From Citrobacter sp. RHB25-C09 (GTDB lineage: Bacteria; Pseudomonadota; Gammaproteobacteria; Enterobacterales; Enterobacteriaceae), in NCBI RefSeq assembly GCF_013836145.1, contig NZ_CP057483.1, positions 2,294,001 through 2,358,000 of the forward strand: DNA of 64,000 nt, given 5' to 3'. Below, in pieces: positions 26,792-35,759 of the stretch. The notes beneath the pieces are model-generated. The model was not told the DNA's origin and did not search any database. It worked only from the letters and a program-made list of their open reading frames with translations. Numbering within the stretch: the first letter of the stretch is position 1; each line of letters begins with the position of its first letter. The translations under genes and the position numbers were made by a program.

Positions 26792-26823
26792 TTGACAATA
26801 ACCCATCGAACTAGTTAACTAGT
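26792..26823 (+). promoter_or_regulatory. trp promoter and TrpR operator
   Basis: -35 TTGACA (26792-26797) and -10 TTAACT (26815-26820) at 17-bp spacing. The -10 lies inside a perfect 14-bp palindrome ACTAGTTAACTAGT (26810-26823), the TrpR operator core. Placement of the operator over the -10 is the same as in E. coli. Confidence 0.96.
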
Positions 26824-26854
26824 ACGAAAGTTCACACGCAAAAGGGTATCGAAA

Positions 26855-26899
26855 ATGACAGTCGCATTTGTTCTGCACGGTTGGTGGCGCACTTCCTGA
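26855..26899 (+). CDS. trpL: TrpL leader peptide MTVAFVLHGWWRTS
   Basis: 14-residue attenuation leader peptide with tandem Trp codons 10 and 11. Stalling at those codons when charged tRNA-Trp is scarce favours the antiterminator. The N-terminal half differs from the E. coli peptide as I recall it ([14 protein letters not shown]), while GWWRTS is kept. GGGTATCGAAA precedes the ATG. Too short for a normal ORF call. Confidence 0.95.
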   Translation: MTVAFVLHGWWRTS

Positions 26900-26971
26900 T
26901 TTCGGGCAGTGTATTGTGCATGTTAACGCCATCCAGATACCCAGCCCGCCTTTTCAAGCGGGCTTTTTTTT
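26878..26971 (+). promoter_or_regulatory. trp attenuator region with Rho-independent terminator
   Basis: Downstream of the Trp codons, the segments pairing as 1:2 and 2:3 lie between about 26878 and 26950. The terminator (segments 3:4) is AGCCCGC (26943-26949)/GCGGGCT (26958-26964) with eight Ts (26964-26971). The region sits between trpL and trpE. Confidence 0.93.
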
Positions 26972-26994
26972 GAACAAAATAAATGAGAACAAAA

Positions 26995-28557
26995 ATGCAA
27001 TCACCAAGACCAACACTCGAACTCATTACTTGCGACGCCGCCTACCGTGAGAACCCGACCGCATTATTTCACCAGGTGTGCGGTGACCGTCCGGCAACGC
27101 TGCTGTTGGAATCCGCGGATATTGACAGCAAAGATGATCTGAAAAGCCTGCTGCTGGTCGACAGCGCGTTACGCATTACCGCACTCGGTGACACTGTCAC
27201 TATTCAGGCCTTGAGCGAAAACGGCTCGGCACTGCTGGCGCTGCTGGATGCTGCCCTCCCCGCAGGCGTGGAAAATGAACAGCAGCCTGGCAGACGCGTA
27301 CTGCATTTCCCGCCTGTCAGTAACTTACTGGATGAAGATGCGCGCCTGTGCTCGCTCTCGGTATTTGACGCTTTCCGCCTTCTTCAGCAATTGGTCGAGA
27401 TGCCGAGCGAAGAGCGCGAAGCGATGTTCTTCGGCGGGCTGTTTGCCTATGACCTGGTTGCCGGTTTCGAATCATTACCCCAGCTTGACGCGGGCAACCG
27501 CTGCCCTGACTACTGCTTCTATCTGGCCGAAACGCTAATGGTGATCGACCATCAGAAAAAGAGCACCCGAATTCAGGCCAGTTTGTTTACACCGAATGAC
27601 GGCGAAAAACAGCGCCTTATCGCACGCCTTGCGCACCTGAGCCAGCAGTTGAATGAACCTGCGCCTCCGTTGCCGGTTGTCTCCGTACCGCAAATGCGCT
27701 GCGAATGTAATCAGAGCGATGACGAATTCGGTGCCGTGGTGCGTAGCATGCAGAAAGCCATTCGCGCCGGGGAAATATTCCAGGTAGTCCCTTCACGTCG
27801 CTTCTCTCTGCCCTGCCCGTCACCGCTGGCGGCCTACTACGTGTTGAAGAAAAGCAATCCCAGCCCGTACATGTTCTTTATGCAGGACAATGAATTCACG
27901 CTGTTTGGCGCGTCACCAGAAAGCTCGCTGAAATACGACGCCACCAGCCGTCAGATCGAAATCTATCCCATTGCCGGAACGCGTCCGCGTGGTCGTCGCG
28001 CTGACGGCTCACTGGACCGCGATCTCGACAGTCGCATCGAGCTGGAAATGCGTACCGACCATAAAGAGTTGTCCGAGCATCTAATGCTGGTGGATCTGGC
28101 GCGTAATGACCTGGCGCGTATTTGTACGCCGGGCACGCGATACGTTGCGGATCTCACCAAGGTCGATCGTTACTCCTATGTCATGCACCTGGTGTCCCGC
28201 GTGGTGGGCGAATTGCGCAGCGATCTTGATGCGCTGCATGCCTATCGTGCCTGTATGAATATGGGCACCCTGAGCGGCGCACCGAAAGTCCGTGCCATGC
28301 AACTGATTGCCGAGGCTGAAGGCCGTCGTCGCGGCAGCTACGGCGGTGCAGTGGGTTATTTCACCGCCCACGGCGATCTGGATACCTGCATTGTCATCCG
28401 CTCCGCACTGGTAGAAGACGGGATCGCCACCGTGCAGGCCGGCGCCGGCATTGTGCTGGATTCTGTTCCTCAGTCAGAAGCCGATGAAACCCGTAACAAA
28501 GCGCGCGCGGTTCTGCGTGCGATTGCCACTGCGCATCATGCTCAGGAGACATTCTGA
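26995..28557 (+). CDS. trpE: Anthranilate synthase component I TrpE
   Basis: Converts chorismate plus ammonia to anthranilate in complex with TrpD; inhibited by tryptophan. 520 residues from ATG 26995 (MQSPRPTLEL); an ATG four codons upstream (26983) lacks the E. coli-like start. The feedback site LLESADIDSK (about 37-46) and C-terminal chorismate-binding motifs (IAGTRPRGR, LMLVDLARNDLAR, GTLSGAPK, GAGIVLDS) are intact. It overlaps trpD at TGATG (stop and start share bases), which couples the 1:1 subunits. Confidence 0.98.
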   Translation: MQSPRPTLELITCDAAYRENPTALFHQVCGDRPATLLLESADIDSKDDLKSLLLVDSALRITALGDTVTIQALSENGSALLALLDAALPAGVENEQQPGRRVLHFPPVSNLLDEDARLCSLSVFDAFRLLQQLVEMPSEEREAMFFGGLFAYDLVAGFESLPQLDAGNRCPDYCFYLAETLMVIDHQKKSTRIQASLFTPNDGEKQRLIARLAHLSQQLNEPAPPLPVVSVPQMRCECNQSDDEFGAVVRSMQKAIRAGEIFQVVPSRRFSLPCPSPLAAYYVLKKSNPSPYMFFMQDNEFTLFGASPESSLKYDATSRQIEIYPIAGTRPRGRRADGSLDRDLDSRIELEMRTDHKELSEHLMLVDLARNDLARICTPGTRYVADLTKVDRYSYVMHLVSRVVGELRSDLDALHAYRACMNMGTLSGAPKVRAMQLIAEAEGRRRGSYGGAVGYFTAHGDLDTCIVIRSALVEDGIATVQAGAGIVLDSVPQSEADETRNKARAVLRAIATAHHAQETF

Positions 28558-30152
28558 TGGCTGACATTCTGCTGCTCGACAATATCGATTCCTTTACTTA
28601 CAACCTGGCAGATCAGCTGCGTACTCATGGTCATAACGTGGTCATTTACCGCAACCACATTCCTGCCCAGACGCTAATTGACCGCCTGGCCACCATGAAA
28701 AACCCGGTGCTGATGCTTTCACCGGGTCCCGGCGCCCCCAGCGAAGCGGGATGCATGCCAGAACTGCTGACGCGTCTGCGCGGTAAGCTGCCAATTATCG
28801 GCATCTGCCTTGGTCATCAGGCGATTGTTGAAGCCTACGGCGGCTATGTGGGCCAGGCTGGGGAAATCCTGCACGGTAAGGCATCCAGCATTGAACATGA
28901 CGGTCAGGCGATGTTTGCTGGGTTGTCGAATCCGTTGCCGGTCGCCCGTTATCATTCGCTGATTGGCAGCAACGTTCCTGCCGGACTGACCATCAATGCC
29001 CATTTCAATGGCATGGTGATGGCCGTGCGCCACGACACCGATCGCGTCTGCGGTTTTCAGTTCCACCCTGAGTCAATTCTCACCAGCCAGGGGGCGCTTT
29101 TGCTGGAGCAGACGCTGGCCTGGGCGCAGCAAAAACTGGAATCCACCAATACGCTTCAACCGATACTTGAGAAACTGTATCAGGCACAAACGCTGAGTCA
29201 GCAGGAGAGTCATCAGTTATTCTCTGCGGTCGTTCGCGGTGAACTGAAACCCGAGCAGTTGGCGGCCGCGCTGGTGAGTATGAAAATTCGCGGTGAGCAT
29301 CCTCTGGAGATCGCCGGAGCGGCGACCGCTCTGCTGGAAAATGCCGCACCGTTCCCGCGTCCGGACTACCTGTTCGCCGATATTGTCGGCACCGGCGGTG
29401 ACGGCAGCAACAGCATTAATATTTCCACCGCCAGCGCTTTTGTTGCCGCCGCGTGTGGTCTTAAGGTCGCCAAGCACGGCAACCGCAGCGTTTCCAGTAA
29501 ATCGGGTTCTTCCGACCTGCTGGCAGCGTTTGGGATAAACCTGGATATGAATGCCGATAAGTCGCGCCAGGCGTTAGACGATCTTGGCGTCTGCTTCCTG
29601 TTTGCGCCGAAGTATCACACCGGCTTTCGCCACGCGATGCCCGTGCGCCAACAGTTAAAGACGCGCACGCTGTTCAATGTGCTGGGGCCGTTGATTAACC
29701 CGGCGCATCCGCCGCTGGCGTTGATTGGCGTCTACAGCCCGGAGCTGGTGCTACCGATAGCCGAAACGCTGCGCGTACTTGGCTACCAGCGTGCGGCGGT
29801 GGTACACAGCGGTGGAATGGATGAGGTTTCCCTGCATGCGCCCACCATCGTGGCGGAACTGCATGACGGCGAAATTAAGAGTTATCAATTAACGGCGGAA
29901 GACTTTGGCCTGACGGCTTATCACCAGGAGCAACTGGCAGGCGGCACGCCGGAAGAAAACCGTGACATTCTGACACGCTTGCTACAAGGTAAAGGTGACG
30001 CTGCCCATGAGGCTGCCGTTGCCGCGAACGTCGCAATGTTGATGCGACTGCATGGTGAAGAAGATCTCAAGGCTAATGCGCAAACCGTGATCGACGTATT
30101 GCGCAGTGGTTCCGCTTATGACCGAGTCACCGCACTGGCGGCAAGAGGGTAA
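28557..30152 (+). CDS. trpD: TrpGD: anthranilate synthase glutaminase fused to anthranilate phosphoribosyltransferase
   Basis: 531-residue natural fusion as in E. coli and Salmonella. Residues 1-195 are a class I glutamine amidotransferase with nucleophile Cys84 (GICLGHQ) and the C-terminal His/Glu dyad (FHPES). Residues 200-531 are the phosphoribosyltransferase with PRPP loop GTGGDGSNSIN. The protein supplies ammonia to TrpE and then makes phosphoribosylanthranilate. Its start overlaps trpE; trpC follows with zero spacing. Confidence 0.98.
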   Translation: MADILLLDNIDSFTYNLADQLRTHGHNVVIYRNHIPAQTLIDRLATMKNPVLMLSPGPGAPSEAGCMPELLTRLRGKLPIIGICLGHQAIVEAYGGYVGQAGEILHGKASSIEHDGQAMFAGLSNPLPVARYHSLIGSNVPAGLTINAHFNGMVMAVRHDTDRVCGFQFHPESILTSQGALLLEQTLAWAQQKLESTNTLQPILEKLYQAQTLSQQESHQLFSAVVRGELKPEQLAAALVSMKIRGEHPLEIAGAATALLENAAPFPRPDYLFADIVGTGGDGSNSINISTASAFVAAACGLKVAKHGNRSVSSKSGSSDLLAAFGINLDMNADKSRQALDDLGVCFLFAPKYHTGFRHAMPVRQQLKTRTLFNVLGPLINPAHPPLALIGVYSPELVLPIAETLRVLGYQRAAVVHSGGMDEVSLHAPTIVAELHDGEIKSYQLTAEDFGLTAYHQEQLAGGTPEENRDILTRLLQGKGDAAHEAAVAANVAMLMRLHGEEDLKANAQTVIDVLRSGSAYDRVTALAARG

Positions 30153-31514
30153 ATGATGCAAACCGTTTTAGCGAAAATCGTCGCAGACAAGGCGATCTGG
30201 GTGGAAGCCCGTAAGCAACAACAACCGTTGGCCAGTTTTCAAAATGACGTTCAACCAAGTTCGCGTCATTTCTATGATGCCTTACAGGGAGCTCGCACCG
30301 CGTTCATTCTGGAGTGCAAAAAAGCCTCTCCGTCGAAGGGTGTGATCCGCGATGATTTTGACCCGGCTCGCATTGCCGGGATCTACAAACACTACGCGTC
30401 GGCAATTTCCGTCCTGACCGACGAGAAATATTTCCAGGGGAGCTTTGACTTCCTGCCGATCGTCAGTCAAATCGCGCCGCAGCCTATTCTGTGTAAGGAT
30501 TTTATTATCGACCCTTACCAGATTTACCTTGCCCGTTTTTACCAGGCAGACGCCTGTCTGCTGATGCTATCCGTACTGGATGACGAGCAGTATCGCCAGC
30601 TTGCTGCCGTCGCCCACAGCCTCAGCATGGGCGTACTGACCGAGGTCAGCAACGATGAGGAACTGGAGCGCGCCATTGCGCTGGGTGCGAAGGTCGTCGG
30701 GATTAACAACCGCGACCTGCGTGACCTGTCGATTGATTTAAACCGTACCCGTCAGCTTGCGCCGAAACTCGGACAGGGCGTGACGGTGATTAGCGAATCC
30801 GGCATTAACACCTACGGTCAGGTGCGTGAACTCAGCCATTTTGCCAACGGCTTCCTGATTGGTTCGGCACTGATGGCACATGATGATTTGAACGCCGCCG
30901 TTCGCCGCGTGCTATTTGGCGAAAATAAGGTCTGCGGATTAACACGCGCCGAAGATGCTAAAGCGGCGTATGAGTCTGGTGCCATTTATGGCGGTTTGAT
31001 TTTCGTCCCTTCGTCACCGCGTTTTGTCACCGTTGAGCAAGCGCAGGCGGTGAAGTCCGGTGCGCCACTGCATTATGTCGGGGTGTTCCGCAATAACGAC
31101 ATTGCCGACGTCTGCGAAAAAGCAAACTCGCTGGCACTCTGCGCGGTTCAACTCCACGGGCATGAAGATCAAGCCTATGTCGATGCATTACGCGAAGCGC
31201 TACCTGAACGCGTGCAAATCTGGAAAGCGCTGAGCGTGGGTGAGTCACTCCCCGCGCGCGATTATCAGCATGTCGATAAATACGTGCTCGACAATGGCCA
31301 GGGCGGCAGCGGCCAACGTTTCGACTGGTCGTTATTACAAGGACAACCGTTGGATAACGTCCTGCTGGCGGGTGGTTTAGGCGCAGACAACTGCGTACAG
31401 GCAGCACAAACCGGCTGTGCCGGTCTTGATTTTAATTCTGGTGTAGAGTCACAGCCGGGCATCAAAGATGCACGCCTGCTGGCCTCGGTCTTTCAGACAC
31501 TGCGCGCATATTAA
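30153..31514 (+). CDS. trpC: TrpC: bifunctional indole-3-glycerol-phosphate synthase / phosphoribosylanthranilate isomerase
   Basis: 453 residues, two fused TIM barrels. Residues 1-256 (IGPS) contain ECKKASPSKG, CKDFIIDPYQI and GINNRDL; residues 257-453 (PRAI, TrpF) contain KVCGLTRAED and LDFNSGVESQPGIKD. Starts at ATGATG immediately after the trpD stop. It performs steps 3 and 4 after anthranilate. The PRAI domain is more diverged from E. coli than the IGPS domain. Confidence 0.98.
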   Translation: MMQTVLAKIVADKAIWVEARKQQQPLASFQNDVQPSSRHFYDALQGARTAFILECKKASPSKGVIRDDFDPARIAGIYKHYASAISVLTDEKYFQGSFDFLPIVSQIAPQPILCKDFIIDPYQIYLARFYQADACLLMLSVLDDEQYRQLAAVAHSLSMGVLTEVSNDEELERAIALGAKVVGINNRDLRDLSIDLNRTRQLAPKLGQGVTVISESGINTYGQVRELSHFANGFLIGSALMAHDDLNAAVRRVLFGENKVCGLTRAEDAKAAYESGAIYGGLIFVPSSPRFVTVEQAQAVKSGAPLHYVGVFRNNDIADVCEKANSLALCAVQLHGHEDQAYVDALREALPERVQIWKALSVGESLPARDYQHVDKYVLDNGQGGSGQRFDWSLLQGQPLDNVLLAGGLGADNCVQAAQTGCAGLDFNSGVESQPGIKDARLLASVFQTLRAY

Positions 31515-31525
31515 GGAAGAAACAG

Positions 31526-32719
31526 ATGACAACATTATTAAGCCCCTATTTCGGTGAGTTTGGCGGTATGTATGTGCCGCAGATCCTGATGCCTGCACTG
31601 CGCCAGCTGGAAGAAGCTTTTGTCAGTGCACAAAAAGACCCTGAGTTTCAGGCGCAGTTTACCGATCTACTGAAAAACTACGCGGGACGCCCTACCGCGC
31701 TGACCAAATGTCAAAATATTACCGCCGGAACGCGAACCACGCTGTACCTGAAGCGTGAAGACCTGCTGCACGGCGGTGCGCACAAGACCAACCAGGTGTT
31801 GGGTCAGGCGCTGCTGGCAAAACGGATGGGTAAAACCGAGATTATTGCCGAAACCGGAGCCGGTCAGCACGGCGTGGCCTCGGCACTCGCCTGCGCCCTG
31901 CTCGGCCTGAAATGTCGCATCTACATGGGCGCGAAAGATATTGAGCGTCAGTCGCCAAACGTATTCCGTATGCGTTTGATGGGCGCGGAAGTGATTCCGG
32001 TACACAGTGGTTCTGCAACCCTGAAAGATGCCTGTAACGAGGCGCTGCGCGACTGGTCCGGTAGCTATGAAACGGCGCACTACATGCTGGGTACTGCAGC
32101 TGGCCCCCATCCGTTCCCGACCATTGTGCGTGAATTCCAGCGGATGATTGGCGAAGAGACAAAAGCGCAAATTCTTGAAAAAGAAGGTCGCCTGCCGGAT
32201 GCAGTGATCGCCTGCGTCGGCGGTGGTTCAAATGCCATTGGGATGTTTGCTGACTTTATTAATGATACCAGCGTCGGTTTGATTGGCGTTGAGCCGGGCG
32301 GTCATGGCATTGAAAGCGGCGAGCACGGTGCACCGCTGAAGCATGGTCGTGTTGGGATCTACTTCGGCATGAAGGCCCCCATGATGCAAACCGAAGAGGG
32401 ACAAATTGAGGAGTCCTACTCAATTTCTGCAGGTCTGGATTTCCCGTCCGTTGGTCCACAGCATGCGTACCTGAACAGCATTGGCCGCGCCGATTATGTT
32501 TCAATTACCGATGATGAAGCACTGGAGGCCTTTAAAACCCTCTGTCTGCACGAAGGCATTATCCCGGCGCTGGAATCATCGCATGCGCTGGCGCACGCCC
32601 TGAGGATGATGCGCGAGGATCCGGAAAAAGAGCAGCTACTGGTGGTTAACCTTTCCGGTCGCGGCGACAAAGACATCTTTACGGTACACGATATTCTGAA
32701 AGCGCGAGGGGAAATCTGA
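31526..32719 (+). CDS. trpB: Tryptophan synthase beta chain TrpB
   Basis: PLP enzyme joining indole and serine. 397 residues as in E. coli. The PLP lysine is Lys87 (GGAHKTNQ), the phosphate loop is CVGGGSNAIG (about 230-239), and catalytic Glu109 (AETGAGQHG) is present. AAGGAAG precedes the ATG, which is 11 bp after trpC. It shares one base with the trpA start (TGATG), in line with an alpha2-beta2 complex. Confidence 0.99.
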   Translation: MTTLLSPYFGEFGGMYVPQILMPALRQLEEAFVSAQKDPEFQAQFTDLLKNYAGRPTALTKCQNITAGTRTTLYLKREDLLHGGAHKTNQVLGQALLAKRMGKTEIIAETGAGQHGVASALACALLGLKCRIYMGAKDIERQSPNVFRMRLMGAEVIPVHSGSATLKDACNEALRDWSGSYETAHYMLGTAAGPHPFPTIVREFQRMIGEETKAQILEKEGRLPDAVIACVGGGSNAIGMFADFINDTSVGLIGVEPGGHGIESGEHGAPLKHGRVGIYFGMKAPMMQTEEGQIEESYSISAGLDFPSVGPQHAYLNSIGRADYVSITDDEALEAFKTLCLHEGIIPALESSHALAHALRMMREDPEKEQLLVVNLSGRGDKDIFTVHDILKARGEI

Positions 32720-33525
32720 TGGAACGCTATGACACTTTGTTTGCACAGTTGAACGACCGCCGGGAAGGCGCCTTTGTCCCCTTCGTCACGCTCGGCGACC
32801 CGGGCGTTGAACAGTCGCTGAAAATCATCGACACGCTGATTGAAGCGGGTGCAGATGCGCTGGAACTGGGGATCCCGTTCTCTGATCCTCTCGCGGATGG
32901 TCCGACAATTCAAAATGCCACCTTGCGCGCTTTTGCCGCAGGGGTGACGCCAACGCAGTGCTTTGAAATGCTGGCGATGATTCGTGAGAAACACCCGACA
33001 ATCCCGATTGGTCTGTTGATGTATGCCAACCTGGTGTTCAATCGGGGCATTGACGCGTTTTATGCGCAGTGTGAAAAGGTGGGTGTGGACTCCGTATTGG
33101 TGGCTGACGTGCCGGTGGAAGAATCCGCACCGTTCCGACAGGCCGCGCTGCGATACAACATCGCGCCGATCTTTATCTGTCCACCAAATGCCGATGACGA
33201 TTTACTCCGCCAGATTGCCTCTTTTGGTCGCGGTTACACCTACCTGCTCTCCCGTGCAGGCGTCACCGGCGCTGAAAACCGTGCCGCGCTGCCGCTACAT
33301 CATCTGGTCGAGAAGCTGAAGGAGTACAACGCCGCGCCGTCGCTACAAGGGTTTGGTATCTCTGCGCCAGAGCAGGTTTCCGCAGCCATAGAAGCGGGCG
33401 CTGCCGGGGCCATTTCCGGCTCGGCCATTGTCAAAATCATTGAAAACAACGTCGAGAAACCCGAGCAGATGCTGTCAGACCTGAAGGCATTTGTCACCGG
33501 TATGAAGGCCGCTACGCGTCGTTAA
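32719..33525 (+). CDS. trpA: Tryptophan synthase alpha chain TrpA
   Basis: Cleaves indole-3-glycerol phosphate to indole and glyceraldehyde-3-phosphate; indole is channelled to TrpB. 268 residues. Catalytic Glu49 (LELGIPFSDP) and Asp60 (PLADGPT) are in place; phosphate-binding GFGIS and GAISGSAIV lie near the C-terminus. It ends the operon, 5 bp before the terminator palindrome. Confidence 0.99.
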   Translation: MERYDTLFAQLNDRREGAFVPFVTLGDPGVEQSLKIIDTLIEAGADALELGIPFSDPLADGPTIQNATLRAFAAGVTPTQCFEMLAMIREKHPTIPIGLLMYANLVFNRGIDAFYAQCEKVGVDSVLVADVPVEESAPFRQAALRYNIAPIFICPPNADDDLLRQIASFGRGYTYLLSRAGVTGAENRAALPLHHLVEKLKEYNAAPSLQGFGISAPEQVSAAIEAGAAGAISGSAIVKIIENNVEKPEQMLSDLKAFVTGMKAATRR

Positions 33526-33530
33526 CAATC

Positions 33531-33556
33531 AGGCCACCCGCGAATACGGGTGGCCT
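33531..33556. terminator. trp operon terminator palindrome
   Basis: AGGCCACCCG (33531-33540) and CGGGTGGCCT (33547-33556) form a perfect 10-bp stem with a 6-nt loop after trpA. U-tract is poor, as expected for a terminator followed by Rho action. The right arm touches the stop codon of the convergent GGDEF gene. Confidence 0.85.
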
Positions 33557-34194
33557 TAGCCTCTGGCCTGTTTCATCTTATACATTTCAGCGTCCGCTTC
33601 CTGAATGGCCGTATCAATATCGCCGTTGACTTCCGCCACACCCCAGGAGATTGACAGCGGAACCACATGGTTTTTCACCTCAAAGCGGTAGTTTTCGATC
33701 TGCCCGGCGATCCGTTCAGCAATCGCTACAGCATCACTGATTTTTGAACGATACAGTACGATCACAAACTCATCCCCTCCGGTGCGGATCACCTGATCGT
33801 TACTGGTGCGCGTATTAGACAGCATACGATTGGCGATAATTTGCAGTGCTCTGTCCCCGGCGACATGTCCCCAGGTGTCGTTAATCGCTTTAAATTTATT
33901 ACAATCCACCAGCACAACCGAACTGCCCACGAGTCCCCGACGCTTGATGATATCGAGCATTTTTCGGTTAAAACAGCCGGTCAGTGAATCGATATAGATT
34001 TTAAGATCACTCTCATTGAGCCAGGACTTGAGGTATAAGCTGATAAAGATAAACAGGAATGGCGTCAGGAGAATCGCCAAACCCGCCTGCGCGTCTTTCA
34101 TCGCGAAACGGCCAAAAGCGACGGCGTAGTTGATGACATACTTTTCTGATAACACCCTGAACGCAATTCCTAAATGTTGGCGGCAATCCCCCAT
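33556..34194 (-). pseudogene. Diguanylate cyclase, C-terminal half (TM2 + GGDEF), frame-split
   Basis: 212-residue frame. A short N-terminal stretch (MGDCRQHLG) is followed by one transmembrane helix (about 38-56), then a full GGDEF domain with GGDEF at 139-143, DCNKFKAINDTWGH and LSISWGVAE. Such domains make c-di-GMP from 2 GTP. The residues before GGDEF read TSND where a product-inhibition I-site would be RxxD, so feedback may be lost. It overlaps the upstream sensor ORF by one base (TGATG). I read the pair as one gene broken by a single-base deletion, but translational coupling of two real proteins is not excluded. Absent from this place in E. coli. Confidence 0.7.
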
Positions 34195-35027
34195 CAGGCA
34201 CAGAGAGTCGTTGCTTTTTGCGTATTTACCAGCGAGACATTGAGGCCATCGGTGATCCTGTCGTCTAAAACGCTCCTGAGAGAGCCCTGAAGCTCGGGTT
34301 TCGAGTGGTCGTACACCAGATAGCCGACAATATTATCCGAAACCTCTTTTCCAGAGAGATCATAGATATAGCTGACGACGCTGAACGCCTTCTCGCCGGT
34401 AATTTTATCTGTATAAAAGTCGGTGGAACTCAAGGCCTTGGTTTTGATATTTTTTTGCAGCAACCGGGTGTAGAAGTCGACTGGAGGATAAAAAAAGCGC
34501 GTGAGATCCTGAGCCATTTCCGATTGATTAAAATCGAAATAGCGGGCATTCGCGGGATTAAACCAGTAAAAATAGCTGGCATCATTTGCAATAATGTAAC
34601 GGTTGGCATTGAAGCGCCCGGGGTTAAGCGTCATCATTTTGTTACGAATAAACTCAGCGGCAGCGTACATACACAGCGCATTGCTATCGAGTCGACGGGT
34701 GACGATCGCACCATTGGCAGAATTCCCTGCCGTCGCGTCGACATTGATGCTCCAGACCGCCTCTTCCTGCCGAGAGAACTGAGACATCTCGCCGCAATTT
34801 TCTGCCTGACTGATCTCCCGATAACGAACTCCTGTAGCATCCGCTATCAATTCATTATCATTAAAGATGTCCAGCATTTGCACCTGAAACCGGCTCATCC
34901 CTTCATTAACGTCAGCAAGGCGCTGTACGTAAATAATAAACAGGAACAACGAAATACCCAGCAGCGTAATGAGTCCTGCAATGCACAGTGCCTGTCTGTT
35001 TCTTAAACTGTCCTGCACAATATTCAC
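34194..35027 (-). pseudogene. Diguanylate cyclase, N-terminal half (TM1 + periplasmic sensor), frame-split
   Basis: 277-residue frame. Residues 13-33 form a membrane anchor (ALCIAGLITLLGISLFLFII); the remainder to about 270 looks like an extracytoplasmic sensor (soluble, aromatic-rich, SSTDFYTDKITGEKAFSVVS). It then ends abruptly (NTQKATTLCA*). Restoring one A in the A5 run (complement of 34217-34221) would give NTQKSNDSLCLMGDC and read straight into the GGDEF ORF, making about 490 residues with the usual TM-sensor-TM-GGDEF plan. No homologue assigned. Upstream DNA has no obvious Shine-Dalgarno. Confidence 0.65.
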
Positions 35028-35491
35028 GGGGCATCCTGAGCATCGATAGATAATGCTCGATACGTTATTCGATCTCGTTTACGACGTACAGGTCTTAACG
35101 GTCATTCTTCACTCATAGGGAGGACGCCAGCACCGCAATCTATTCCCACATTCATTCTCTGGTTAAATTAACAACCATGGCATTCCCCGCACCTGATGCT
35201 TACTACCATTTTAGACCATACGGGACATCTTTAGGTCACGTGCCGGTCGGTACAGTTGCACCCCAGAGCAAAAGATTGTAAAGCAGGTGATTCTTCATAT
35301 TTAAATTATCTCGCGTTAAGTTACTTATATAAAGGACTAAACTCACTTCAGTTGCCAGAGAAATATAATTCGACGGTTCACTTACCTCGCTTATTAATTT
35401 GACTAACGAGAGATAACAGCTAACGTTAGAAGGGTGTCGAGACAAGTCACGAAATAACATCCTTACAAACCAACGAAACAGGAGTATTAAT
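35028..35491. other. Intergenic between the diguanylate cyclase locus and yciG
   Basis: 464 bp, AT-rich. It must hold the promoters of two divergent units. In E. coli yciGFE is RpoS/H-NS controlled; here AT-rich blocks near 35290-35340 are in keeping with that, but no box can be fixed with confidence. A small minus-strand frame at 35236-35460 has no coding character. Confidence 0.55.
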
Positions 35492-35674
35492 ATGGCCGAG
35501 CATCGTGGTGGTTCAGGAAACTTCGCAGAAGATCGTGATAAAGCATCAGAAGCAGGACGTAAAGGTGGTCAACATAGCGGCGGTAATTTTAAAAATGATC
35601 CGCAACGCGCATCTGAAGCAGGGAAAAAAGGCGGCGAGAATAGCCACCGTGGCAGTAAATCAGATAAATCCTGA
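35492..35674 (+). CDS. yciG: YciG, KGG-repeat stress protein
   Basis: 60-residue basic, glycine-rich protein with two copies of a KGG stress motif (GRKGGQHSGGNFKNDP and GKKGGENSHRG). Family members are induced in stationary phase (RpoS) and in E. coli affect swarming motility and acid resistance. ACAGGAG lies 9 nt before the ATG. First gene of yciGFE, 85 bp before yciF. Confidence 0.95.
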   Translation: MAEHRGGSGNFAEDRDKASEAGRKGGQHSGGNFKNDPQRASEAGKKGGENSHRGSKSDKS

Positions 35675-35759
35675 TTTAAATAACCGTTAAATATCACGTG
35701 TTTTTATCGAAGCACTCTGCGGGCCTTTCGGCTCGCAGTTATTTCCCAGGAGAAACTTT

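Noticed and set aside
34013..34201. Third-frame ORF across the diguanylate cyclase junction
   Set aside because: Contains no GGDEF or membrane pattern; an artefact of the frame overlap.
35236..35460. 74-codon minus-strand frame before yciG
   Set aside because: Low-complexity AT-rich text without ribosome site; not conserved as far as I can judge.
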